Shown here: positions 8,829 to 17,782 of the stretch, piece by piece | How the letters are laid out: each line of letters starts with the position of its first letter | Numbering within the stretch: position 1 is the first letter of the stretch | NCBI RefSeq assembly: GCF_003049525.1 | Contig: NZ_PYWL01000011.1 | Coordinates: 58,487-122,486, forward strand | Reading direction: 5' to 3' | Source of the DNA: Lysinibacillus fusiformis | GTDB taxonomy: Bacteria > Bacillota > Bacilli > Bacillales_A > Planococcaceae | Length of the DNA stretch: 64,000 bases | Notes under the pieces: model-generated | Database searches by the model: none | The model's input: the letters and a program-made list of their open reading frames with translations, nothing else | What the model was told of the DNA's origin: nothing | Made by a program: the position numbers and the translations under genes

Positions 8829-9491
8829 CTACTGAATCTCCTGAGCCAATTGTGCGAGGCGTTTTTCATCAATAATATGGTAGCCAGTCTTGCGTTTCTC
8901 TAAAATTTTCTCCTCACAAAACTGAGCCAATACATATAATAAATGGCGATAGGAAACCCCTAAATACTCACAGATTTCTGTATGTTTTTCCTTATAGACA
9001 CCCTGATCAGCCGATAATTGAATAAATGCTGCTAAACGACTTTCAAAAGGATATGCCTGATTTTGTGTATATTTGGAGGTCATTTTTGTTGCCTTTTCCC
9101 CTAAAAATACGCAAAGTCGGCGTAAAAATAATACATCAGCAAGTAACTTTTCCTTACATGACTGAGTAATGGAGTAACAAATTGTCTTCGTTACTGTTTG
9201 AATTCCCTTCGTATATCTTGCCTCATTTAACAATTCAATTTCTCCCATAAATAAAGGCCCCTCTAAATATTCGATAAGCGAAACCTTGCCATTCTTATGC
9301 GTCATATAAAGCTTCGCCTTGCCTTCAATCATGTAATACAATGTTTCTGGAAAGGAGCCTTCCTGGAAAATCCATTCTCCTTTATCAAATTCACAAACTT
9401 CTAAATAGGGATCAATATCAAATGAGAAAAAGTCATGGATCGGATATTTTTCGAGATAATGGGTGCGATTTTCTGCTGTTAGAATATGCAT
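8829..9491 (-). CDS. Crp/Fnr-family transcriptional regulator, YeiL-like
   Basis: The 220-residue protein has an N-terminal cyclic-nucleotide-binding-type beta roll (FDKGEWIFQEGSFPETLYYMIEGKAKL; GPLFMGEIELLN), a dimerisation helix, and a C-terminal winged helix whose recognition segment is ICEYLGVSYRHLLYVLAQF (about 168-186). Two cysteines (Cys33 and one near residue 110) are visible, but there is no Fnr-type N-terminal cysteine cluster, so the effector is unclear. It is divergent from the MFS transporter gene with only 98 bp between start codons, and a palindrome in that gap is a likely operator. Probable local regulator of the transporter. Confidence 0.82.
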   Translation of the reverse strand: MHILTAENRTHYLEKYPIHDFFSFDIDPYLEVCEFDKGEWIFQEGSFPETLYYMIEGKAKLYMTHKNGKVSLIEYLEGPLFMGEIELLNEARYTKGIQTVTKTICYSITQSCKEKLLADVLFLRRLCVFLGEKATKMTSKYTQNQAYPFESRLAAFIQLSADQGVYKEKHTEICEYLGVSYRHLLYVLAQFCEEKILEKRKTGYHIIDEKRLAQLAQEIQ

Positions 9492-9516
9492 TTTTTACTC
9501 TCTCCTCTGAAAAATA

Positions 9517-9528
9517 TGAGATATCTCA
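9517..9528. promoter_or_regulatory. palindromic operator candidate between crp-like and MFS genes
   Basis: TGAGATATCTCA is a perfect 12-bp palindrome flanked by AATA/CATT, giving a longer Crp-like dyad (ATRTGAGATATCTCACAT). It lies 26 bp upstream of the regulator start and 61 bp upstream of the transporter start, where a Crp/Fnr dimer controlling both genes would bind. Inferred. Confidence 0.5.
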
Positions 9529-9589
9529 CATTATTGTAGCGATGAACGTGCTATTATTCAACATAGTTAAATGGAGGTACGGTAAATTT

Positions 9590-10741
9590 ATGAATAATCA
9601 ACGATGGCTTTCTCAAAATTTCTTTACATTTTTTATTACTTGGGGCATATTCTTACCCTACTGGACAGGGTGGCTTGTGGATGCTAAACATCTGACTGTG
9701 TCGCAGGCAAGCGTTGTAATGGGCTGTGGGTTACTCGCCCGTGCCACGTCTAATCTTTTCTTCTTCCCTACGCTTGCTAAATATGTAAATAATAAACGAC
9801 TCATTACCATTTTAGCAGTCGGTGCTCTTCTGACAGCACTGCTGTACATACCTAGTTCAGGCTTTAGTGCATTATTAGTTGTAACTATTTTATTTAGTAT
9901 TTTTTACCCAGCACTGTTACCAGCTGTAGAAAGTAGTGCCGCAACGCTTGTCCAATATGGCAACATTCATTATGGTAAAAGCCGCTCCTATGGTTCCTTT
10001 GGCTTTGTTATTGCCGTATTAATTATTAGTATGCTAACAGGAGTATTCGGTAAAAACATTATCTTTTGGAGCATGATCATTGGTTTAATTGGCATGTTGC
10101 TTATGCAGCTATTCGCTACACCAAAGGAATTGCTACTTGTTCCGACAAAAGAGCAACGTGCAAAATCATTGTCCATGAAAACACTATGGAATATTAAAGG
10201 CTTCCCTATTGTCTTATTCATTGTTATTTTATTGCAAGGTGCACATGCCTCCTATTATAGCTACGGTTATATATACTTGGAAGACTTACATGTAGATCCA
10301 TTTTATATGGGCATGATTATTAACATCGCGGTTATTTGTGAAATTTTATACTTTATGAAGGCCGATACATTATTTACGAAATGGCGTTCTTCTTCTTTAT
10401 TACTGTTAGCAGCTAGCGGGTCTTCTCTTCGTTGGTTACTAATATTTATATTCCCAAATGTTTGGGTATTTATTGCCTCTCAAACTTTGCATGCGTTCTC
10501 CTTTGCTCTGGCACATTTTGCTTTTATTCGTTATCTAACGCAAACCCTACCAAAGGAGCAAATTCCAAACGCACAGGGTATATATTCTGCATTAGCGATG
10601 GGGTTAAGCACAGCCATCCTGACATTTTTGGGAGGCTATTTATACGAAATATCGCCTGGTTTGTCCTTTGCAGCTATGTTAATTTGTACCGTTCCAGCCA
10701 TCGCTATATTGCTCATGACACGTAGCAAATATCAATATTAA
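9590..10741 (+). CDS. MFS transporter, HcaT/3-phenylpropionate-like (MFS_1_like)
   Basis: A 383-residue membrane protein with about 12 hydrophobic segments. The opening NFFTFFITWGIFLPYWTGWL and the loop SAATLVQYGNIHYGKSRSYGSFGF match the MFS_1_like family, which includes E. coli HcaT. The frame is open far upstream and overlaps the regulator gene, but homology and membrane topology begin at MNNQRW; ATG 9590 follows GGAGGT at 11 bases. Substrate unknown. The divergent YeiL-like regulator is the probable controller. A shared terminator separates it from the convergent oxalate decarboxylase gene. Confidence 0.8.
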   Translation: MNNQRWLSQNFFTFFITWGIFLPYWTGWLVDAKHLTVSQASVVMGCGLLARATSNLFFFPTLAKYVNNKRLITILAVGALLTALLYIPSSGFSALLVVTILFSIFYPALLPAVESSAATLVQYGNIHYGKSRSYGSFGFVIAVLIISMLTGVFGKNIIFWSMIIGLIGMLLMQLFATPKELLLVPTKEQRAKSLSMKTLWNIKGFPIVLFIVILLQGAHASYYSYGYIYLEDLHVDPFYMGMIINIAVICEILYFMKADTLFTKWRSSSLLLLAASGSSLRWLLIFIFPNVWVFIASQTLHAFSFALAHFAFIRYLTQTLPKEQIPNAQGIYSALAMGLSTAILTFLGGYLYEISPGLSFAAMLICTVPAIAILLMTRSKYQY

Positions 10742-10744
10742 TTT

Positions 10745-10779
10745 AAAACGCAGGTGAGAATTACTTCACCTGCGTTTTT
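10745..10779. terminator. bidirectional terminator
   Basis: AAAACGCAGGTGA..TCACCTGCGTTTTT: an 11-bp stem with A/T runs on both sides, serving the convergent MFS and oxalate decarboxylase genes. Confidence 0.8.
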
Positions 10780-11963
10780 CATTTCGGATAATAGGAAAAT
10801 CCAGGATATTTCACCACAGGCCACTTTTCTTTTCTTAGCGCTTGTATTAGCTCCGGACCAACGTGTAGATTGCTTTGTACCAGTTCGATTGGTGTTAGCG
10901 CCATCCATTGATTTAAAGAGACGTCCTGGAAACGGTCACTTTTAAACATTTCTAAAAACCATAATGGCTCCGTACCCGTATTTTCAATATAGTGACCGGT
11001 CGCAAACGGCACATAGCCGACATCTCCTGCACGATAATCGAATGTTCGTGCAGTTCCATCTCCAGTGAATACCGTCATACGCCCTTTTCCTTGTAGATAA
11101 TATTGCCATTCATCATTATTCGGATGCCAATGCAGCTCCCGCATTGCCCCAGGCTCAATTTCCACTAATGCTGCCGCAATATTTTTAGAGATTGGGAAAT
11201 TGGTCGAATCAACAATACGGACACTGCCACCTGGTGTTTTCAAGGGTGGCTGAGCTAGCAAACGGTGCTTAAAGGTTTGTGGCACCTTACCATAGGGAGA
11301 TTGAATTTTTTGCGAGTCAATCGATCCAGGAACATTGTCTTGATAAATATACACCTGTTCACTCGGAATATCGTCAAAGGCACTAATCGGTACACCAAAG
11401 TTCGCTGACAGCACTTCCTTTGGCGTATGAGCAAACCAATCTGAAATTGAAAGTGTATTGAGATCAGAGAAATTCCCATCATCAAAGACTAATAAAAATT
11501 CACAGCCACCCGCTAATCCCTGTATGGAATGAGGAATTCCTGGTGGAAAATACCACAAATCCCCTGGACCTACATCCGCAATAAAGTTACAGCCATTTTG
11601 ATCGACTGCCGTAATACGCGCGTGCCCCAATAGCATATAAGACCACTCTGCCTGCTGATGCCAGTGTAGCTCACGTACGCCCCCCGGTGTCAAACTCATA
11701 TTAACACCTGCCATTGTTGTCGCAATTGGTAATTCACGGACCGTAATTTCGCGCGACCAGCCCCCTTGATTCAAGGTCATATGCGTGTCTGAAAATGAAA
11801 ATCGTAGGTTTGGAATCAAACCTGCATCTGTTGTCGGCGGCACCAGCATATCAGGATTTTCTAAATCTCGCATAATATCGCGTGGCCCTTTATCTATGCC
11901 TCCTGCCCCATCACTACGCATAGGCTGAGGCACCTGAAAATAACCTGACGACATATTTTCCAA
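10779..11963 (-). CDS. bicupin oxalate decarboxylase family protein
   Basis: The 394-residue protein has two cupin domains, each with manganese ligands: His100, His102, Glu106, His145 in domain 1 (RELHWHQQAEW, PHSI) and His278, His280, Glu285, His324 in domain 2 (RELHWHPNNDEW, GHYI). Arg97, Arg275 and Glu338 match residues conserved in Bacillus OxdC. The family converts oxalate to formate and CO2. The mobile lid, SENS at 161-164 in B. subtilis OxdC, aligns here with Ser166-Asp167-Leu168-Asn169, so the catalytic Glu is Asp. Activity may differ from a standard decarboxylase. The start is TTG, with AGAGGTGA four bases upstream. Confidence 0.88.
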   Translation of the reverse strand: MENMSSGYFQVPQPMRSDGAGGIDKGPRDIMRDLENPDMLVPPTTDAGLIPNLRFSFSDTHMTLNQGGWSREITVRELPIATTMAGVNMSLTPGGVRELHWHQQAEWSYMLLGHARITAVDQNGCNFIADVGPGDLWYFPPGIPHSIQGLAGGCEFLLVFDDGNFSDLNTLSISDWFAHTPKEVLSANFGVPISAFDDIPSEQVYIYQDNVPGSIDSQKIQSPYGKVPQTFKHRLLAQPPLKTPGGSVRIVDSTNFPISKNIAAALVEIEPGAMRELHWHPNNDEWQYYLQGKGRMTVFTGDGTARTFDYRAGDVGYVPFATGHYIENTGTEPLWFLEMFKSDRFQDVSLNQWMALTPIELVQSNLHVGPELIQALRKEKWPVVKYPGFSYYPK

Positions 11964-12142
11964 TTATTCACCTCTTTATGTTAGAAATCGAACTAAAATG
12001 CTATGATTCTCTAAAATGTATGGGTATACAGCTTGGATTATGCACTTTACTTTCAGGGACGGTTTTCACCTATTATTTCGTTTCACTGATTTTGAATTCA
12101 ACTCTTACTTTTTGCAAACTGTGCAGCCATCATGTACGTGCG

Positions 12143-13579
12143 TTACAAAATATCCGTAGCCTCCATCACACATTCATGCAAAATTTCTAAGCCTTCCTCC
12201 AATTCCTCGTAGGTTGCATAGGCATAGGATAATCGAATATGATGCTGATCCTGAAGATCGTAAATATAGCCTGGGTTAATTAAAACACGACGCTGTAATA
12301 GCTTGAGAAAGAAATCCTTATCGATAACAGGCTTGTGGAACTTAAGCCAAATGTAAAAGCCTCCCTTTGGCTTATGCCAGTCAGCCACCCCTCTAAATTT
12401 TTCCTGTAAAATTCGTTCTGTAAAATCAGCACGATTCTGTAATTGTTGACGTAAACGTATTAAATGTTTTTCATATTTTCCTGACCGTAGCCAATGCAGC
12501 ACAATTTCTTGTGAAATAGCACTGGAGCCATAGTCTGTTTGCATTTTTATATCCGCTAATCGTTCAATAACTGTCGTTGGTCCAATTAGCCACCCAATGC
12601 GTAATCCAGGGCTTAAGGTTTTCGAGACACTACCAATATAAAGAACCTGTCCACTACTATCCATTGCCTTTATCGGTGGTAATGAGTCCTCAAAAAGCAA
12701 TTCATGGTAAACATCATCCTCAATTATAGGAATGCGTTCTGCTTGGCAAACCTCATAGAGCTGCTTTTTTTCCAAAGATGTCCATACATAGTTAGTTGGA
12801 TTATGCAAGGTAGGAATGGCATAAAACACGGCTTGTTTTTTTCGCTTCCTTTGAGACAGCGTCTGAGCAAGCTGTTCATCACGTTGTATCCCAATCATTT
12901 GCATTCCAACTGATTGAAAAGGATGAACAGAATTCAAATAGGAGGTTGGTTCCTGAAAGACGATGGACCCTTGCTCTAATAAACCAACGGCAATTAGCTG
13001 TAAAGCTTGTAGTGCGCCAGAGACAATACAAACGTTCTGAGGCTCCGCTTCAATCCCTCGTTTCTTTACATAATCACAAATAGCTGCCCGGAGTTCGTCA
13101 TTGCCCTGTGGGGATGAGTAGCCTAATGTTTTGGGCTGCAATGAAAGCTCCCTTAGGGAAGCTTCCATTTCCTCTGTTGGTAACAGACTCGGTGCTAGTT
13201 CTCCTGTTCCTAATCGAATCACATCATCTCGCTGCTCATATTCGTTAATTAATTGGATCGTATGGTAATTTGGCTTATGCAGGCTCGTTTCAATATAGTT
13301 TTGCCAGTTTGGCTGTGTTTGTTGAAGGAGAGCATGCCAGGAATTGCTTGTGACATAAACTCCTGAGCCTACCGTTGCTTCAAGGACGCCCATCGCCTTT
13401 AGTTCCTCTAAAGCCTGTTGAACTGTACTGCGATTCACGCCAAATTGCATGGCCAACTGTCTTTGAGTAGGTAGTTTGGTCCCTGCTGCCCAATCACCTC
13501 TTTCGACTTGTGCTGTTACCCATTGAACAATTTGTTGCTGTAATGTGCTGTCACTTTGTCTATTTGGCTGCCAGCTCAT
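12143..13579 (-). CDS. MocR/PdxR-type regulator (GntR helix-turn-helix plus PLP aminotransferase-like domain)
   Basis: Residues 1-75 form a GntR winged helix (LPTQRQLAMQFGVNRSTVQQALEEL). Residues about 115-478 form a class I aminotransferase fold with SPQGNDELRAAI, PTLHNPTNYVW and the PLP-lysine segment YIGSVSKTLSPGLRIGWL. Such proteins use the aminotransferase domain as a PLP/amino-compound sensor. I start at ATG 13579 (MSWQPN) because AAGGTG lies six bases upstream; the frame is open 14 codons further. It diverges from a LysE-type exporter 107 bp away, which it probably regulates. Confidence 0.87.
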   Translation of the reverse strand: MSWQPNRQSDSTLQQQIVQWVTAQVERGDWAAGTKLPTQRQLAMQFGVNRSTVQQALEELKAMGVLEATVGSGVYVTSNSWHALLQQTQPNWQNYIETSLHKPNYHTIQLINEYEQRDDVIRLGTGELAPSLLPTEEMEASLRELSLQPKTLGYSSPQGNDELRAAICDYVKKRGIEAEPQNVCIVSGALQALQLIAVGLLEQGSIVFQEPTSYLNSVHPFQSVGMQMIGIQRDEQLAQTLSQRKRKKQAVFYAIPTLHNPTNYVWTSLEKKQLYEVCQAERIPIIEDDVYHELLFEDSLPPIKAMDSSGQVLYIGSVSKTLSPGLRIGWLIGPTTVIERLADIKMQTDYGSSAISQEIVLHWLRSGKYEKHLIRLRQQLQNRADFTERILQEKFRGVADWHKPKGGFYIWLKFHKPVIDKDFFLKLLQRRVLINPGYIYDLQDQHHIRLSYAYATYEELEEGLEILHECVMEATDIL

Positions 13580-13686
13580 GGTCATCACCTTCCATTTAAA
13601 ATTGGGTGGATAAAAAACCATCCAATTGGTCGTTTTCTTTTAGTTATACCATAGCTAAAATGAATAAAGAAAGGAGGGATTAATCG

Positions 13687-14289
13687 TTGGAAGCATTTTT
13701 TCATGGCATCATTTTAGCATTCGGTCTTATTTTGCCATTAGGTGTACAAAATGTTTTTGTTTTTTCACAAGGTGCTACACAGCCAACTATATGGCGCGCT
13801 CTGCCAGCAAGTGTGACAGCTGCTATTTGCGACACAATGTTAATTTTACTGGCGGTTTTTGGTCTATCATTAATCGTCCTACAATTTGACTGGTTACGTA
13901 TTACCTTGATGTCGATTGGTATATTGTTCTTACTTTATATGGGCTATACGATTTGGCGCTCTAGTCCAGCAACTGCCGATCCGAGTGAAGCACTTCCCGT
14001 AAAAAAACAAATTCTTTTCGCACTTTCTGTGTCACTTCTGAATCCACATGCCATATTAGATACGATTGGGGTCATTGGCACAAGTGCCTTAAAATATAGT
14101 GGTACAGAGCAAATCATCTTCACTACGGCATGTGTCCTCATTTCTTGGCTATGGTTTTTCGGCCTTACTTTAACCGGAGCCTCTTTCCAAAAGCTCGATA
14201 GCTCTGGTAATCTGATGAGTATTTTTAATAAATGCTCAGCCATTTTTATTTGGGCAACAGCTTGTTATCTCGCTTTTGGCTTCCTGTAA
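13687..14289 (+). CDS. LysE/ArgO-family amino-acid exporter
   Basis: The 200-residue membrane protein has about six hydrophobic segments and LysE signatures: FHGIILAFGLILPLGVQNVFVFSQG at the N-terminus and SVSLLNPHAILDTIGVIG in the middle. LysE relatives export basic or other amino acids. The start codon is TTG with AAAGGAGGG nine bases upstream. The divergent MocR regulator and the shared short promoter region suggest amino-acid- or PLP-linked induction. A bidirectional terminator follows. Confidence 0.88.
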   Translation: MEAFFHGIILAFGLILPLGVQNVFVFSQGATQPTIWRALPASVTAAICDTMLILLAVFGLSLIVLQFDWLRITLMSIGILFLLYMGYTIWRSSPATADPSEALPVKKQILFALSVSLLNPHAILDTIGVIGTSALKYSGTEQIIFTTACVLISWLWFFGLTLTGASFQKLDSSGNLMSIFNKCSAIFIWATACYLAFGFL

Positions 14290-14297
14290 CCTACATA

Positions 14298-14331
14298 GAA
14301 AATGCTCAGGATTTCTCCTGAGCATTTCTTT
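14298..14331. terminator. bidirectional terminator
   Basis: AAATGCTCAGGA..TCCTGAGCATTT: a 12-bp stem with flanking A/T runs between the convergent lysE-type gene and ileS. Confidence 0.8.
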
Positions 14332-17300
14332 TATAAGGAGACAAAAACCATGAGCTTTTCATCAAATAGCTCTGTTTCTGCCGATCTCCCCTCTGTCCGT
14401 TCTTCACCATAATGTATGGATTTGACTAATACATTAGCTTGTAATAACGCTTCATGCTGCTGAATGATGGAAAGTACCTCTTCACTACCGCGAAAGGCAA
14501 TCGATATATATTGTTCAACAGGCAGCTGCCACTTTTTACGAGAATCTTGGATGAACCGAATTAATTCTCGCATTTGCCCCTCTTGTAGCAAACTCTCGGT
14601 TAGTTGAACATTCATCAATACACGGCAAGTGCTATCTTCAGCTAAAATATAGTGGTCTTTCACAATCGCTTCAGCTATGACATGGCTTGATAACAAGTTT
14701 AGCTGCTGCCCTTCTAACATGATTGGTAATTCCGCATTTCGCTGTAGCTGTTCTTTCTCTTGATCCGTTAACGTCATCATATACGACTTTACTTGATTGA
14801 CCTTTGAACCAAATGCGGCACCAGCTGTTTTAAAATTAAGCTTATATTGGATGCTTTCATATGCAGAGAAATCATGTGTCCATTTGCAAGCTTTCATGTT
14901 TAATTCCTCTTGAATTAGCTCGCTATAGGCTTGATAATCAGTCAGCTCTCCAGATATAGCAACAATAAGCAAACTTAAGGGCTGTTTAACCTTCATCCCC
15001 TGACTATTACGAATACTCCTGCCAAGCTCTACAACTGTTAAAACCGTAGCCATTTCTTGTTCAAGCTGGTGATTCACTAGTTTTTCGTCGTAGATTGGAT
15101 AGTCTTCTATATGCACACTCTTGCCTGTTAATTGTCGGTAAATATCCTCTGTGATAAAGGGTGTGAATGGTGCAAGTAATCGGCAAATGTTCGTTAAAAC
15201 CTCATAAAGGGTACTAAATGCGCCCCGTTTATCCGCTGTCAGCCCATGTGCCCAAAATCTGGCACGGGATCGACGAATGTACCAATTACTTAGCTCTTCC
15301 ATTAATTGTGCAATTTCCCTAGTTGCATGTGTAAATTGATATTCATCCATAGCAGTTGTCACAAGCTGGATTGTATGATGCAGTCGGGACAATATCCACT
15401 GATCTAAAGGTGTTCGTGTACCAGTATTTGTAGCATCATACGTAAATTCATCAATGTTGGCATAGAGCTGATAAAACTTAAAGGTATTTTCCAATGTATC
15501 CACTAGCTTTGATTTAGCATCAACCACAATCTTTTTGGAAAAACGCTTTGGATTCCAAGGCGAGCTATCAACTAAAAACGCCCAACGTAATGCATCTGCT
15601 CCATATTGCTCTATTAGCTCTACAGGCTCTAAAGCATTGCCTTTACTTTTTGACATCTTTTGTCCATGTTCATCTAACACATGCCCTAATGATAACACCT
15701 GTTTATAAGCTGGCTTTCCTGTGAATAACGTCGATACCGCTAATAAGCTATAGAAAAAACCTCGAGTTTGGTCGATCCCCTCAATTACAACATCTGCTGG
15801 AAACTGATTGTGAAAAGTTTTAACATCTTCGAAAGGATAATGTTGCTGAGCAAAAGGCATTGAGCCGCTGTCAAACCATACATCAATTACCTCTGGTGTA
15901 CGCGTCATATCCCCTTGACAAGTAGAACAAATACATACAATTTCATCAATAAATGGTTTATGAAGCTCGATTTGTTGTTCGACATCTCCCTTGGCTAATT
16001 TTCTTAACGTTGCGATACTGTTGGGAGCCTCCTCATGCCCGCAATCCTGACAAATCCAGACATTCAACGGTGTACCCCAATAGCGGTTACGGCTTATATT
16101 CCAATCCACTATATTTTCTAGAAAATGGCCAAATCGACCGTCCTTAATATGATTAGGATACCAAGTCACTTGCTGATTGTTTTGTAATAACTGCTCTTTT
16201 AAAGCGGTCATTTTGATAAACCAGCTGTCCGTTGCATAGTACAATAATGGAGAATCACATCGCCAGCAATGCGGGTAGCTATGCTCATATTTTTCTTTAC
16301 TAAATAAGAGCTCCTTTTTCGCAAGCATTTTTATAATGTCCACATCACAATCTTTCACAAAGCGTCCGACTAGCTCTGGCACCTCTTCTGTGTAACAGCC
16401 TTTCAGATCCACTACATTGACAAAGGACAAGCCATGCTGTTGAACTGTTTTATAATCGTCCTCCCCATACGCTGGAGCAATATGCACAATCCCTGTACCG
16501 CTATTCTCAGTGACATAATCAGCCATCACGACAACATGACCTGGATGAACAGTTACATATGAAAATAATGGTTGATACGACACACCAGCAAATTCCTGCC
16601 CAGTATGCTCACTTAAAATTTCCACAGCTTCAGTGAAAACCTTTGATACCAATGATTTGGCTAGAATAAACACTTGATCCCCTTGCTTTACACGTACATA
16701 TTGTAGAGATGGATTCATCGCCAATGCCACATTAGCAGGTAATGTCCATGGTGTTGTTGTCCAGCCTAAGAAGTATTCATCACGATCAGCAAGCTTAAAC
16801 ATGGCTGTGACAGATAAATCTTTCACATCCTTATAGCCCTGTGCTACTTCATGTGAGCTTAAGGATGTTTGACAACTCGGGCAATATGGTGAAACTCGAT
16901 GCCCTTTATATAAAAGTTGTTCCTTATGAACATGGCTTAAAATATGCCACACTGATTCTATATAGTCATTACTTAATGTGAGATATGGATCATCCATATC
17001 CAGCCAATAGCCAAGCTGTTCTGTAAAGGAACGCCATTTCTGTTCGTAGGTGAAAACACTATTTTTACACGCTTGAATAAAACGCTCCACTCCATAATTC
17101 TCAATCTCCTGCTTCCCTGATATACCTAATGCCTTTTCTACACCTAGTTCTACAGGTAAACCATGTGTATCCCAGCCTGCTTTTCGTTCAACTAAATACC
17201 CTTGCATGGTTTTAAAGCGGGCCACTACATCTTTAATCGTTCTACCAAAGGCATGCCCGACATGTGGTAAACCATTTGCTGTTGGTGGTCCCTCATAAAA

Positions 17301-17423
17301 TACAAAGGGTTGCTGTCCAGCTCGATTTGTGACGGAAGTTAAAAACGTTCCCTCTTGCTCCCACAATGCCCGTATCCGAGTTTCTCGTTCAAGCGTCGTT
17401 TCCTTCTTTTGTTCTGCTTTCAT
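14331..17423 (-). CDS. ileS: isoleucyl-tRNA synthetase (long, eukaryote-like IleRS2-type)
   Basis: The 1030-residue class I synthetase has HVGH at 54-57, a CP1 editing domain with GWTTTPWTLPANVALA, KMSKS in GQKMSKSKGNALEP (about residue 600), and Cys pairs CPSCQTSL and CICSTCQGD. The length, and a C-terminus without the terminal zinc finger of ordinary bacterial IleRS, fit the IleRS2 class linked to mupirocin tolerance in Bacillaceae. The HxGH motif is canonical, not the swapped form linked to very high resistance. An isoleucine T-box leader precedes it. A second ileS may exist elsewhere; it cannot be seen here. Confidence 0.93.
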   Translation of the reverse strand: MKAEQKKETTLERETRIRALWEQEGTFLTSVTNRAGQQPFVFYEGPPTANGLPHVGHAFGRTIKDVVARFKTMQGYLVERKAGWDTHGLPVELGVEKALGISGKQEIENYGVERFIQACKNSVFTYEQKWRSFTEQLGYWLDMDDPYLTLSNDYIESVWHILSHVHKEQLLYKGHRVSPYCPSCQTSLSSHEVAQGYKDVKDLSVTAMFKLADRDEYFLGWTTTPWTLPANVALAMNPSLQYVRVKQGDQVFILAKSLVSKVFTEAVEILSEHTGQEFAGVSYQPLFSYVTVHPGHVVVMADYVTENSGTGIVHIAPAYGEDDYKTVQQHGLSFVNVVDLKGCYTEEVPELVGRFVKDCDVDIIKMLAKKELLFSKEKYEHSYPHCWRCDSPLLYYATDSWFIKMTALKEQLLQNNQQVTWYPNHIKDGRFGHFLENIVDWNISRNRYWGTPLNVWICQDCGHEEAPNSIATLRKLAKGDVEQQIELHKPFIDEIVCICSTCQGDMTRTPEVIDVWFDSGSMPFAQQHYPFEDVKTFHNQFPADVVIEGIDQTRGFFYSLLAVSTLFTGKPAYKQVLSLGHVLDEHGQKMSKSKGNALEPVELIEQYGADALRWAFLVDSSPWNPKRFSKKIVVDAKSKLVDTLENTFKFYQLYANIDEFTYDATNTGTRTPLDQWILSRLHHTIQLVTTAMDEYQFTHATREIAQLMEELSNWYIRRSRARFWAHGLTADKRGAFSTLYEVLTNICRLLAPFTPFITEDIYRQLTGKSVHIEDYPIYDEKLVNHQLEQEMATVLTVVELGRSIRNSQGMKVKQPLSLLIVAISGELTDYQAYSELIQEELNMKACKWTHDFSAYESIQYKLNFKTAGAAFGSKVNQVKSYMMTLTDQEKEQLQRNAELPIMLEGQQLNLLSSHVIAEAIVKDHYILAEDSTCRVLMNVQLTESLLQEGQMRELIRFIQDSRKKWQLPVEQYISIAFRGSEEVLSIIQQHEALLQANVLVKSIHYGEERTEGRSAETELFDEKLMVFVSL

Positions 17424-17465
17424 TTTATTTCCTCCTATACAATATTATTTTGTATAAAAGGCATA

Positions 17466-17690
17466 CAAAAAACCCCGTCCCAAGGAAAGGGACGGGGTTA
17501 ACCGCGAATACCACCCTAATTCTATTGACATCTTAGTCAATAGCACTCAGCAACGTACTATCATACGTGTTCTTTTTAACGGTAGACACCCGAGTTAGCT
17601 TACTATTTTCAGCCAACCTTCTCAGAGAGGATTTTCATGTAACACCTGCACACCGACTTCCACCAAATGTCGGCTCTCTGTAGAACAAAA
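17466..17690 (-). promoter_or_regulatory. T-box riboswitch, isoleucine specifier
   Basis: On the minus strand the leader has a stem I starting ACAGAGAGCCGACA, an AUC specifier (17630-17632, in GAAAATCCTCTCTG), the T-box GGTGGTATTCGCGG (17502-17514), and a GC-rich terminator (AACCCCGTCCC..GGGACGGGGTT plus T-run, 17467-17500). Uncharged tRNA-Ile would stabilise the antiterminator and let ileS be transcribed. Confidence 0.93.
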
Positions 17691-17782
17691 TGAAACATTA
17701 CTTTTTCTCATCAACGAATTTGTATGCTTTTATTGTCACTCATCTTATCAAATTACCAATTGTCTGTCAACGGTGGACAATC

